Positions 1 through 5,338 of a DNA stretch of 6,912 bases are shown here, in pieces. Source of the stretch: Paracoccaceae bacterium. Its GTDB lineage: Bacteria > Pseudomonadota > Alphaproteobacteria > Rhodobacterales > Rhodobacteraceae. Both the position numbers and the translations under genes were made by a program. The notes beneath the pieces were generated by a model. The model searched no databases. It saw only the letters and a list, made by a program, of their open reading frames with translations, and was not told the origin of the DNA. Location of the stretch: the NCBI GenBank assembly GCA_007128865.1, contig SKWP01000348.1:1-6912 (forward strand), read 5' to 3'. Within the stretch, counting starts at the first letter, position 1, and each line of letters opens with the position of its first letter.

Positions 1-288
1 CGCCACGCCCGGAATCAGCTGGTTGCCGCGGAAGGTGATCGAGGCCACCCCGTGCACCAGTGACAGCGCGACCGATGCGGTGATGCCGGCCGCCATCCCG
101 ATCCAGACCGAACCGGTCATCGCGGCCACGGCTGCCGAAAAGAAGGCCGCGGCCAGCATCTTGCCCTCAAGCCCGATGTCGAACACGCCGGCACGTTCCG
201 AAAACAGCCCGGCGAGGCAGGCCAGAAGCAGCGGTGTCGCCAGCCGCATGGTCGAGTCGAGGATCTGCAGGATCGCGATCAGGTCCAT
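1..288 (-). CDS. BMP-class ABC importer, permease 2 (partial, C-terminus beyond window)
   Basis: Inner-membrane permease subunit of a nucleoside-type ABC importer, the second of two non-identical permeases. Only the first 96 residues are visible; the frame is still open at position 1. They begin MDLIAILQILDSTMRLATP and alternate hydrophobic stretches (about residues 16-25, 45-60, 64-78) with the family-typical loop ERAGVFDIGLEGKML at about 31-45, the counterpart of the FNIGGEGQ loop in permease 1. The ATG start at 286-288 shares one base with the permease 1 stop (TGATG), so translation is probably coupled; the upstream Shine-Dalgarno is weak and G-rich only. Family: branched-chain/ribose-type permease (BPD_transp_2), NupQ/YufQ-like by position. 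The substrate cannot be read from this fragment. The assignment is firm from motif plus operon order. Confidence 0.9.
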   Translation of the reverse strand, partial: MDLIAILQILDSTMRLATPLLLACLAGLFSERAGVFDIGLEGKMLAAAFFSAAVAAMTGSVWIGMAAGITASVALSLVHGVASITFRGNQLIPGVA

Positions 289-1388
289 CAGCCGCGCCCC
301 CGTCCGAACCGTGCCCAGACCGCCTGCACCGGCATCCGCACCAGATTGTCGAGCGCGCCGGTAAACAGGATCACCAGCGCCTGGATCACCACCACAAGCT
401 CGCGCGGGATGCTCAGCTCGAAGGCAAGCTCACCCCCGCCCTGATAGAGAAACCCGAACAGAAGTGCCGCCAGCAGCACCCCGAACGGGTGCGACCGCCC
501 CATCAGCGCCACCGCGATGCCGATGAAGCCGGCACCTTCCACAGCGTTCATGACCAGCCGTTCCTGCGCGCCCAGAACCGAGTTGATGGCCATCAGGCCT
601 GCCAGCGCGCCCGAGATCAGCATCACATACATGGTGATCCGCACCGGCGAGATCCCGGCATAGACGGCGGCGGGCTCGGAATGGCCGAAGGCGCGGATCT
701 GGTATCCCAGCCGGGTGCGCCACAGCAGAAACCAGACCAGCACACAGGCCAGCAGCGCCACCAGAACGGTGATGTTGGCCGGTGTGGCGCGCGAAAAGGG
801 AATGCCGAACACCTCGAGCATCTCGTGCATCCGCGGCAGCCGGGTTTCGGCGGGAAAGCGCGGGCTCGACGGGTCCATCGACCCGGTGGGGCGCAGCCGG
901 GTGACCAGCGCCCAGTTCAGCAATGCTGCGGCGATGAAGTTGAACATGATCGTGGTGATCACGATATGGCTGCCGCGCCTGGCCTGCAGGTATCCCGGCA
1001 CCGATGCCCAGGCCGCGCCAAAGAGCGCCGCACCCAGCATCGCGGCCACCAGCGCCATCGACCAGTGCGGCCAGGGAATGTAGAGACACACCAGCGCCAC
1101 CCCGAGCCCGCCCAGCAGCGCCTGCCCCTCGCCCCCGATGTTGAACAGCCGCGCCTGAAAGGCGACTGCAACGGCCAGCCCGGTAAAGACGAAATTGGTC
1201 GCATAATAGAGCGTGAAGCCCCAGCCATAGGTCGAACCCAGCGCACCGCGCACCATGATCTGCATGGCCTGCACCGGATCGTGCCCGACAGCCCAGATGA
1301 CGAAGCCCGAAATGGCAAAGGCGATGAGAATCGACAGCAGCGGAACGAAAACCACATCGGCCCAGTTCGGCAGACGGCGCGTTGCCAT
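288..1388 (-). CDS. BMP-class ABC importer, permease 1
   Basis: Integral membrane permease of about 366 residues, normal length for NupP/YufP-like proteins of the BPD_transp_2 family. It should pair with permease 2 to form the channel. Hydrophobic segments lie near residues 12-34, 60-78, 90-104, 109-130, 143-164, 204-223, 249-270, 284-316 and 330-348. The conserved loop FNIGGEGQ is at 82-89, GSHIVITTIMFNFIA at 139-153, and a long polar periplasmic-type loop at about 165-200. RTRLGYQIRAFGHSEPAA (224-241) is the likely cytoplasmic coupling loop to the ATPase. A TTG codon at 1391 would add one residue. I choose the ATG at 1388 because GGGGAGG lies 7 nt upstream of it (4 nt from the TTG) and because ATG overlaps the ATPase stop as TGATG, the same arrangement as the next junction. 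The C-terminus is positively charged (ARFGRGRG). Confidence 0.95.
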   Translation of the reverse strand: MATRRLPNWADVVFVPLLSILIAFAISGFVIWAVGHDPVQAMQIMVRGALGSTYGWGFTLYYATNFVFTGLAVAVAFQARLFNIGGEGQALLGGLGVALVCLYIPWPHWSMALVAAMLGAALFGAAWASVPGYLQARRGSHIVITTIMFNFIAAALLNWALVTRLRPTGSMDPSSPRFPAETRLPRMHEMLEVFGIPFSRATPANITVLVALLACVLVWFLLWRTRLGYQIRAFGHSEPAAVYAGISPVRITMYVMLISGALAGLMAINSVLGAQERLVMNAVEGAGFIGIAVALMGRSHPFGVLLAALLFGFLYQGGGELAFELSIPRELVVVIQALVILFTGALDNLVRMPVQAVWARFGRGRG

Positions 1389-2980
1389 CAAAGCGCCTCC
1401 CCGCTCATGCCGGCCATCATCAGGCCAAGCTCGCGTTCGTCGGTCTGCCCGCCCATCCGCTCGCCCATGATGCGGCCGTCGAACATCACCGCGATGCGGT
1501 CTGACAGCGACATGATCTCGTCAAGCTCCACGCTGACCAGCAGGATGGCCTTGCCCGCGTCCCGCAAGGCGATCAGGCGCTGGTGGATGAATTCGATGGC
1601 GCCGATATCCACCCCGCGGGTCGGCTGCCCGACCAGCAGCAACTCCGGGCTGCGCTCGATCTCGCGCGCCAGAACCAGCTTCTGCTGGTTGCCGCCCGAA
1701 AAGGACTCTGCCGTCAGATGCGGATTCGGGGGGCGGACATCGAAACGCTCCATCTTCTCGCCCGCATCCCGCAGGATCGCACGGTTGTCCATCATCAGCG
1801 GGCCGCGGTTGTAGGCCGGGTCGTGATGGTAGCCCAGCGCCATGTTTTCCCAGGCAAAGAAGTCCATGATCAGCCCGCGGCGCTGGCGGTCTTCGGGCAC
1901 ATGGGCAACCTGGCTTTGCCGTCTAGTCTGACCGTCGCTGATGCGGCAGGTCAGGTCCAGTTCCTCCTGCCCGATCCAGGCACGACCGCGGCCGGGGGCA
2001 AGCCCGGCCAGCACCTCCAGCAGCTCGGACTGCCCATTGCCCGCCACGCCGGCGATGCCGAGGATCTCGCCGGCGCGAACGTCCAGCGAAATGCCCTTGA
2101 TCCGCTCGACGCCCTTGCTGTCGGTCATCCGCAGATCCTCGACACGCAGCACCTGTCGCCCGGGGGTGGCCGGCGTCTTGTCCACCCGCAGCAGCACCTT
2201 GCGGCCCACCATCAGCTCGGCCAGCTCCGGCGGCCCGGTTTCGGCGGTGGTCAGGGTGGCGACCATCTCGCCGCGGCGCATCACGCTGACCCTGTCGGTC
2301 ACCCGCATGATCTCGCGCAGCTTGTGGGTAATCAGGATGATGGTCTTGCCCTCGCGCCTGAGCCCGTCGAGGATGCGGAACAGATGATCCGCCTCGGCCG
2401 GGGTCAGAACGCCGGTCGGTTCGTCCAGAATCAGGATATCGGCCTGCCGGTACAGGGCCTTGAGAATCTCGACCCGCTGCTGGTGGCCCACCGAAAGCTC
2501 GGAAATCACCGCATCGGGGTCGACGTTGAGCTCGTATTCGCGCGCCAGATCGGCCAGCAGCCGGCGTGCCTTTGCCAGCGACGGCCGCAAGAGCCGCCCC
2601 TCCTCGGCCCCCAGCACCACGTTTTCCAGCACGGTGAAGTTTTCCACCAGCTTGAAATGCTGGAACACCATGCCGATGCCAGCACGGATCGCGGCCTGGC
2701 TGTCGGGTATGACGGTAGGCCGGCCGCCGATCAGGATCTCGCCGGCATCGGCACGGTAAAAGCCGTACAGGATCGACATGAGCGTCGACTTTCCGGCCCC
2801 GTTTTCGCCGATGATGCCATGAATGGTGCCGCGCTCGACGCGGATGTCGATATCCTTGTTGGCCTGCACCGGCCCGAAGGCCTTGCATATGCCGCGCAGC
2901 TCGATGGCCGGCGGCACATCGCCGCCGGCGGGCTGCGAAGCGGCCGCTTCCCGCCGCTCCGTCTGGGCATCCATGCCCAT
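1388..2980 (-). CDS. BMP-class ABC importer, double-domain ATP-binding subunit
   Basis: Cytoplasmic ATPase of about 530 residues with two fused ABC domains, the usual size for NupO/YufO/RbsA-like subunits. Domain 1 is intact: Walker A GENGAGKS (58-65), Q-loop Q107, signature LSVGHQQ (162-168), Walker B ILILDEPT (182-189, with D186 and E187) and switch histidine H219. Domain 2 (about 275-530) is degenerate: the P-loop reads AGVAGNGQSE (310-319) with no GKS/T, the signature FSGGNQQ (427-433) is good, Walker B reads LLLVGQPTRG (447-456) with Q in place of the catalytic E, and no switch histidine is visible (ILLVSVELDE). Degeneration of domain 2 is, to my knowledge, common in this subfamily, so it is not evidence of a dead gene. 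The start at 2980 lies 7 nt after the binding-protein stop. A second in-frame ATG at 2974 gives MDAQTERRE, and neither has a strong Shine-Dalgarno, so the exact start is uncertain by two codons. The first 22 residues look disordered. Confidence 0.95.
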   Translation of the reverse strand: MGMDAQTERREAAASQPAGGDVPPAIELRGICKAFGPVQANKDIDIRVERGTIHGIIGENGAGKSTLMSILYGFYRADAGEILIGGRPTVIPDSQAAIRAGIGMVFQHFKLVENFTVLENVVLGAEEGRLLRPSLAKARRLLADLAREYELNVDPDAVISELSVGHQQRVEILKALYRQADILILDEPTGVLTPAEADHLFRILDGLRREGKTIILITHKLREIMRVTDRVSVMRRGEMVATLTTAETGPPELAELMVGRKVLLRVDKTPATPGRQVLRVEDLRMTDSKGVERIKGISLDVRAGEILGIAGVAGNGQSELLEVLAGLAPGRGRAWIGQEELDLTCRISDGQTRRQSQVAHVPEDRQRRGLIMDFFAWENMALGYHHDPAYNRGPLMMDNRAILRDAGEKMERFDVRPPNPHLTAESFSGGNQQKLVLAREIERSPELLLVGQPTRGVDIGAIEFIHQRLIALRDAGKAILLVSVELDEIMSLSDRIAVMFDGRIMGERMGGQTDERELGLMMAGMSGEAL

Positions 2981-2987
2981 GCCGGGC

Positions 2988-3977
2988 TCAGTTCACCGGG
3001 CAGGAGTCATCGGTGCGATAGTCGTGCACGGCCAGATCGCCGGCGATGATCGCCGTGCGCGCCGCCTCGACCGCGGCTTCCATCTCGGCGCTGATCAGAT
3101 CGGCGTTGTATTCGTCAAGCGCATAGCCGACCCCGCCCGAGGCCAGATCCATCACCACCACCCCGGTTTCCAGATCGGGGCCGTCGGCAAAGGCCTGATA
3201 GACGGCGTTGTCCACAAGTTTGATCATCGAGGTCAGAACGCTGCCCGGATGCAGGTAGTTCTGGTTGGAATCGACCCCGATCGACAGGATGCCCGCATCC
3301 GCCGCGGTCTGCAGCACGCCCAGCCCGGTACCGCCTGCCGCGGCAAACACCACATCGGCCCCCTGGCTGATCTGCGCCTGGGTGATCTCGCCGCCGCGCA
3401 CCGGATCGTTCCAGGCGGCCGGGGTAGAGCCGGTGTAGTTCTGGATCACCCGGATCGACGGGTTCACATGCGCCGCCCCCTGGGCATAGCCGCAGGCAAA
3501 GGCGCGGATCAGCGGAATGTCCATGCCCCCGACAAAGCCGACGGTCCCCGATTCCGAAGCCATGGCCGCCAGCATGCCGACAAGGAAGGAACCTTCCTGC
3601 TCGGCAAAGATCACCGAACGCACATTCGGCAGGTCGACAACCGCGTCGACCAGCACGAAACGTGTATCGGGATAGTTCGGTGCCACCTCGAGAAGCGTTG
3701 CCTCATTCGAAAAGCCCAGTACCACGACCGGGTTCGCGCCGGCTTCGGCCATGCGGGTGACGAACTGCACGCGCTGCGGTTCTGCCTGCACTTCCAGGTC
3801 GCGATAGCTCTGGCCGGTGTCGGCCGCCCAGCGTTCGGCACCGTTATAGGCCGCCTCGTTGAACGACTTGTCGAACTTTCCGCCCATGTCATAGACCAGC
3901 GCGGGCTGTGCGGCCGCGGTTGCGACACCCAGCGCAAAGACGGCCGCGGTTCCGAGTAGGCAAGTCCTGAGGGTCAT
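2988..3977 (-). CDS. BMP/PnrA-family periplasmic substrate-binding protein
   Basis: Periplasmic binding protein of a nucleoside/purine-type ABC importer, 329 residues and full length for the family. A signal peptide occupies about residues 1-23: basic MTLR, a hydrophobic core, then ATAAA before QPALVYD, an AxA signal peptidase I site. There is no lipobox, so it should be soluble rather than a lipoprotein. Family motifs in order: MGGKFDKSFNEAAYNGA (31-47), VVLGFSNE (85-92), RFVLVDAVVD (106-115), GTVGFVGGMDIPLIRAFACGY (144-164), VVFAAAGGTGLGV (209-221), IGVDSNQ (233-239) and SMIKLVD (250-256). By eye D36, D111, D236 and K253 are candidates for the purine-nucleoside ligand contacts known in PnrA, and W189 may stack on the base. 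The mature protein has two cysteines (C162, C326). The start ATG at 3977 is supported by the signal peptide and by GGGAG 9 nt upstream. It heads the operon. The ligand (nucleoside, purine or pyrimidine base) is not determined by sequence. Confidence 0.95.
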   Translation of the reverse strand: MTLRTCLLGTAAVFALGVATAAAQPALVYDMGGKFDKSFNEAAYNGAERWAADTGQSYRDLEVQAEPQRVQFVTRMAEAGANPVVVLGFSNEATLLEVAPNYPDTRFVLVDAVVDLPNVRSVIFAEQEGSFLVGMLAAMASESGTVGFVGGMDIPLIRAFACGYAQGAAHVNPSIRVIQNYTGSTPAAWNDPVRGGEITQAQISQGADVVFAAAGGTGLGVLQTAADAGILSIGVDSNQNYLHPGSVLTSMIKLVDNAVYQAFADGPDLETGVVVMDLASGGVGYALDEYNADLISAEMEAAVEAARTAIIAGDLAVHDYRTDDSCPVN

Positions 3978-4058
3978 TTTTCCAGTCTCCCGAAATTGGT
4001 CCAGGCGGCAGTTGCGGCGCCCGCCATGCCGCGCCTTGCAAGCAGATCCCTGACGATC

Positions 4059-4079
4059 CTGCGGCAAGTTAGGCCGCAG
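4059..4079 (-). promoter_or_regulatory. Stem-loop in the importer operon promoter/leader
   Basis: On the minus strand CTGCGGC and GCCGCAG form a perfect 7-bp stem around the loop CTAACTT. It lies directly downstream of the RutR-like box, about 80 nt before the binding-protein start. The loop contains the best-spaced -10 candidate (CCTAAC, 17 bp after TTGACC), so the palindrome could be a second protein site rather than an RNA hairpin. Function is inferred only. Confidence 0.4.
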
Positions 4080-4096
4080 CTTGTCCAACCGGTCAA
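4068..4096 (-). promoter_or_regulatory. Candidate promoter of the BMP importer operon
   Basis: Minus-strand TTGACC (4091-4096) is a good -35 hexamer. With a 17-bp spacer it is followed by CCTAAC (4068-4073), a weak -10 with three consensus matches. This would give a leader of roughly 80 nt before the ATG at 3977. It is the only TTGAC-like element between rimI and the binding-protein gene. The -35 is embedded in the RutR-like inverted repeat, which would fit repression by occlusion. Confidence 0.4.
4081..4096. promoter_or_regulatory. RutR-like operator (imperfect inverted repeat)
   Basis: The minus strand reads TTGACCGGTTGGACAA. The E. coli RutR box, as I remember it, is TTGACCA-NN-TGGTCAA; 12 of 14 defined positions match, and the outer half-sites TTG...CAA and CC...GG pair symmetrically. 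RutR is a TetR-family regulator responding to uracil/thymine that controls pyrimidine use and some purine catabolism genes. A site of this kind in front of a nucleoside-class importer is functionally sensible. No regulator gene is in the window, and other TetR or GntR proteins bind similar palindromes, so the identity of the binder is inference. Confidence 0.45.
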
Positions 4097-4100
4097 CAGG

Positions 4101-4173
4101 AAAATACGCCCGCCACCAGGCAGGGTGGCCGGCCCCGGCGCGGCACGCCCGGTTTCCCGGCGCCTCCGGGGCC
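4101..4173 (-). terminator. Structured rimI 3' region, probable terminator
   Basis: Just after the rimI stop the minus strand can fold a perfect 8-bp stem GGCCCCGG/CCGGGGCC (4166-4173 with 4131-4138). Inside it is a CCGG-GAAA-CCGG hairpin (4149-4160) with a GNRA tetraloop. A second stem-loop, GCCACC/GGTGGC with a 6-nt loop (4112-4129), follows, then GGGCGTATTTT. The T-run is short and about 7 nt past the stem, so this is not a textbook intrinsic terminator. Its place between rimI and the importer promoter makes transcription ending here likely. Confidence 0.45.
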
Positions 4174-4180
4174 CGCGGCC

Positions 4181-4591
4181 TCACAGCGGGCGTGACAGCA
4201 CGATCGCATCGACGGCGCTTCCATCGGGCCTGCGCAGATAGGCCCGGCGGTGGCCCACAGGCACGAACCCCGCCCGGGCATAGAGCGCCCGCGCCGCGGC
4301 ATTGTCCGCGCCGACTTCCAGAAACGCATTCTGCGCCCCGCGGCTTCGGGCTTCGGCCAGAAAACGCGCCACAAGCCTCTGCCCGATGCCGCGGCGCCGG
4401 GCCTCCGGCGCGACCGCAAGGGTCAGCAGTTCGGCCTCTCCGGCAACCGCGCGGCCCAGCGCAAAGCCCTCTGCAACGGCGATGGCAAAAACCTCGGTCC
4501 GGCTTACCAGCGCGGCAAAAGTCTCCTCGCTCCACGGCGGCGGTGCCGAAAAGACCCGCGCATGCAGTGCGGCCATCGCGGCAGGCGTCAC
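4181..4591 (-). CDS. rimI: Ribosomal-protein-alanine N-acetyltransferase RimI-like (GNAT)
   Basis: Cytoplasmic GNAT-fold acetyltransferase; RimI transfers acetyl from acetyl-CoA to the N-terminal alanine of ribosomal protein S18. The product is 136 residues, slightly short but normal for alphaproteobacterial RimI. It opens MTPAAMAALHARVFSAPPPW. The core acetyl-CoA motif is LLTLAVAPEARRRGIGQRL (55-73), with the R-x-x-G-x-G/A pyrophosphate loop at R65-G70. FLEVGADNAAARALYARAGF (90-109) carries the E92, N97 and Y104 positions typical of the family. The open frame extends upstream inside tsaB, but I choose the GTG at 4591. It restores the family N-terminus, has GAGG 6 nt upstream (partly inside the tsaB stop), and leaves a 7-nt gap to tsaB. 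A tsaB-rimI pair is a common bacterial arrangement. The true substrate could differ, as many RimI-like GNATs are unverified. Confidence 0.9.
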   Translation of the reverse strand: MTPAAMAALHARVFSAPPPWSEETFAALVSRTEVFAIAVAEGFALGRAVAGEAELLTLAVAPEARRRGIGQRLVARFLAEARSRGAQNAFLEVGADNAAARALYARAGFVPVGHRRAYLRRPDGSAVDAIVLSRPL

Positions 4592-4598
4592 CGGCGCC

Positions 4599-5246
4599 TC
4601 ATGCCAGCAGCCGCGGCGCCGATGCCGGTGCCGGCGCGGCATCCGGCGGGCGCACATAGCAGGGTGCCGGACGGGCTGCCGGGGCACCGCATTGCAGGCG
4701 CGCCAGGCCGATCCGCCCGATGCGCTCGGCCACATCGGCACCGGACACGCCCGCAAGAACCGGCGCCGCGATGCCGGGCGCGTCGGGGTCAAGGACAAAG
4801 GGCGCCCCTTCCGGCACACCGCCCCGGAAAGCCTGCGCCAATACCATCCCCCGCGGCGCCTGCAGACAGACGACCCCGTCGCCTTCGGCCGCGCCCGGTC
4901 CGGCCAGGGCCGCATCGCGCATCACCTCGAAGGCCGTCACCCCCACCGCCGGCACGCCCAGCGCCAGTGCCAGCCCGCGTGCCGTGGCCACCGCGATGCG
5001 GATACCGGTAAAGTTGCCCGGCCCGGTGCCCACCGCAATGCCGCCGATGTCGCGCCAGCCGATCCCGGCCTCGGCCAGAACCGCCTCGAGCAGGGGAACA
5101 AGCGCCTCGGCCTGCCCCCGCGCCATCGCCTCGAAACGCGCCGCGAGTACCGTCCCGTCAGGGGCCAGAAGGGCTGCCGCGCAATGCGCCGCGGCGCTGT
5201 CGAAGGCAATCACCGGCCGCGACAGGCCGGCGCCTGCTGCATTCAT
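4599..5246 (-). CDS. tsaB: tRNA threonylcarbamoyladenosine biosynthesis protein TsaB
   Basis: Non-catalytic ASKHA-fold partner of TsaD, needed with TsaC/TsaE for t6A at position 37 of ANN-decoding tRNAs; cytoplasmic. The product is 215 residues, within family range. Visible motifs are the first beta strand PVIAFDSAAAHCAAALL (11-27), RGQAEALVPLLEAVLAEAG (43-61, the family HSE-L-P helix with RGQAE in place of HSE), and the hallmark GTGPGNFTGIRIAVATARG (73-91). The C-terminal PCYVRPPDA (195-203) matches the family's conserved P-x-Y-x-R. The start is ATG at 5246. AAGG abuts it with no spacing and GAGGA sits 13 nt upstream, so the ribosome site is poor. A GTG at residue 12 would remove the unconserved N-terminal residues but has no ribosome site at all. 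It follows nfu after a hairpin-rich 92-bp gap and is tightly linked to rimI. Confidence 0.95.
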   Translation of the reverse strand: MNAAGAGLSRPVIAFDSAAAHCAAALLAPDGTVLAARFEAMARGQAEALVPLLEAVLAEAGIGWRDIGGIAVGTGPGNFTGIRIAVATARGLALALGVPAVGVTAFEVMRDAALAGPGAAEGDGVVCLQAPRGMVLAQAFRGGVPEGAPFVLDPDAPGIAAPVLAGVSGADVAERIGRIGLARLQCGAPAARPAPCYVRPPDAAPAPASAPRLLA

Positions 5247-5253
5247 CCTTGAC

Positions 5254-5269
5254 GAAATATCCTCGGGGG
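5254..5269 (-). repeat. CCGAGGATATTT-type intergenic motif
   Basis: The minus strand reads CCCCCGAGGATATTTC between the hairpins and the tsaB start. I recall this AT-dipped motif after GC-rich hairpins in many Rhodobacteraceae intergenic regions, but only one copy is visible here, so its repeat status cannot be shown from this window. It contains GAGGA, the only Shine-Dalgarno-like element at more than zero distance from the tsaB start. Confidence 0.35.
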
Positions 5270-5271
5270 GA

Positions 5272-5291
5272 GTCCCCGCCGCGGCGGGGAC
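5272..5291. repeat. Perfect 20-bp palindrome
   Basis: GTCCCCGCCGCGGCGGGGAC is identical to its own reverse complement. As RNA it would form a stem of 8 bp around a CGCG-type tight loop; as DNA it could be a dimeric protein site. It lies in the nfu-tsaB gap directly beside a second hairpin. The minus strand after it reads TCCCCCCGAGGATATTT, with only a short T-run, so a classic intrinsic terminator is not clear. Confidence 0.6.
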
Positions 5292-5311
5292 GGGGGGCAG
5301 ACAGCCCCCCG
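5291..5311 (-). terminator. GC-rich hairpin downstream of nfu
   Basis: The minus strand forms an 8-bp stem CGGGGGGC/GCCCCCCG (5304-5311 with 5291-5298) with the 5-nt loop TGTCT, about 28 nt after the nfu stop. The adjacent palindrome at 5272-5291 makes a tandem hairpin array. A third run of six C on the minus strand (5265-5270) could compete for the G-arm. This may terminate or attenuate transcription between nfu and tsaB, or stabilise the nfu mRNA 3' end. No T-tract follows directly, so terminator activity is uncertain. Confidence 0.4.
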
Positions 5312-5338
5312 CGGCGTCACCGCCCGCGCCCACCCCGG

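Noticed and set aside
234..1814. 526-codon plus-strand open frame
   Set aside because: It lies antisense to permease 1 and the ATPase, has Arg/His/Gln-rich composition and no recognisable domain; typical of GC-rich antisense shadows.
1583..3049. 488-codon plus-strand open frame
   Set aside because: Antisense to the ATPase, whose minus-strand frame carries all ABC motifs; no ribosome site or family features on the plus strand.
2823..3959. 378-codon plus-strand open frame
   Set aside because: Covers the BMP binding protein in antisense; composition is a mirror of that gene.
3960..3962. Cysteine at residue 6 of the binding protein as a lipobox
   Set aside because: It precedes the hydrophobic core, so it cannot be a lipoprotein +1 cysteine; the AxA site after residue 23 fits better.
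3978..4058. Possible purine or other riboswitch in the importer leader
   Set aside because: The roughly 80-nt leader shows no recognisable three-way junction or conserved riboswitch core; only a CTTGCAAG palindrome at 4035-4042 stands out.
3978..4535. Upstream extension of the binding-protein frame
   Set aside because: The extension crosses the intergenic region and overlaps rimI; the signal peptide and GGGAG site fix the start at 3977.
4599..4602. ATGA overlap at the tsaB stop as a possible rimI start
   Set aside because: That ATG is not in the rimI reading frame.
4592..4915. Upstream extension of the rimI frame into tsaB
   Set aside because: The extra residues are Arg/Pro-rich and out of family; the GTG at 4591 gives a proper RimI N-terminus.
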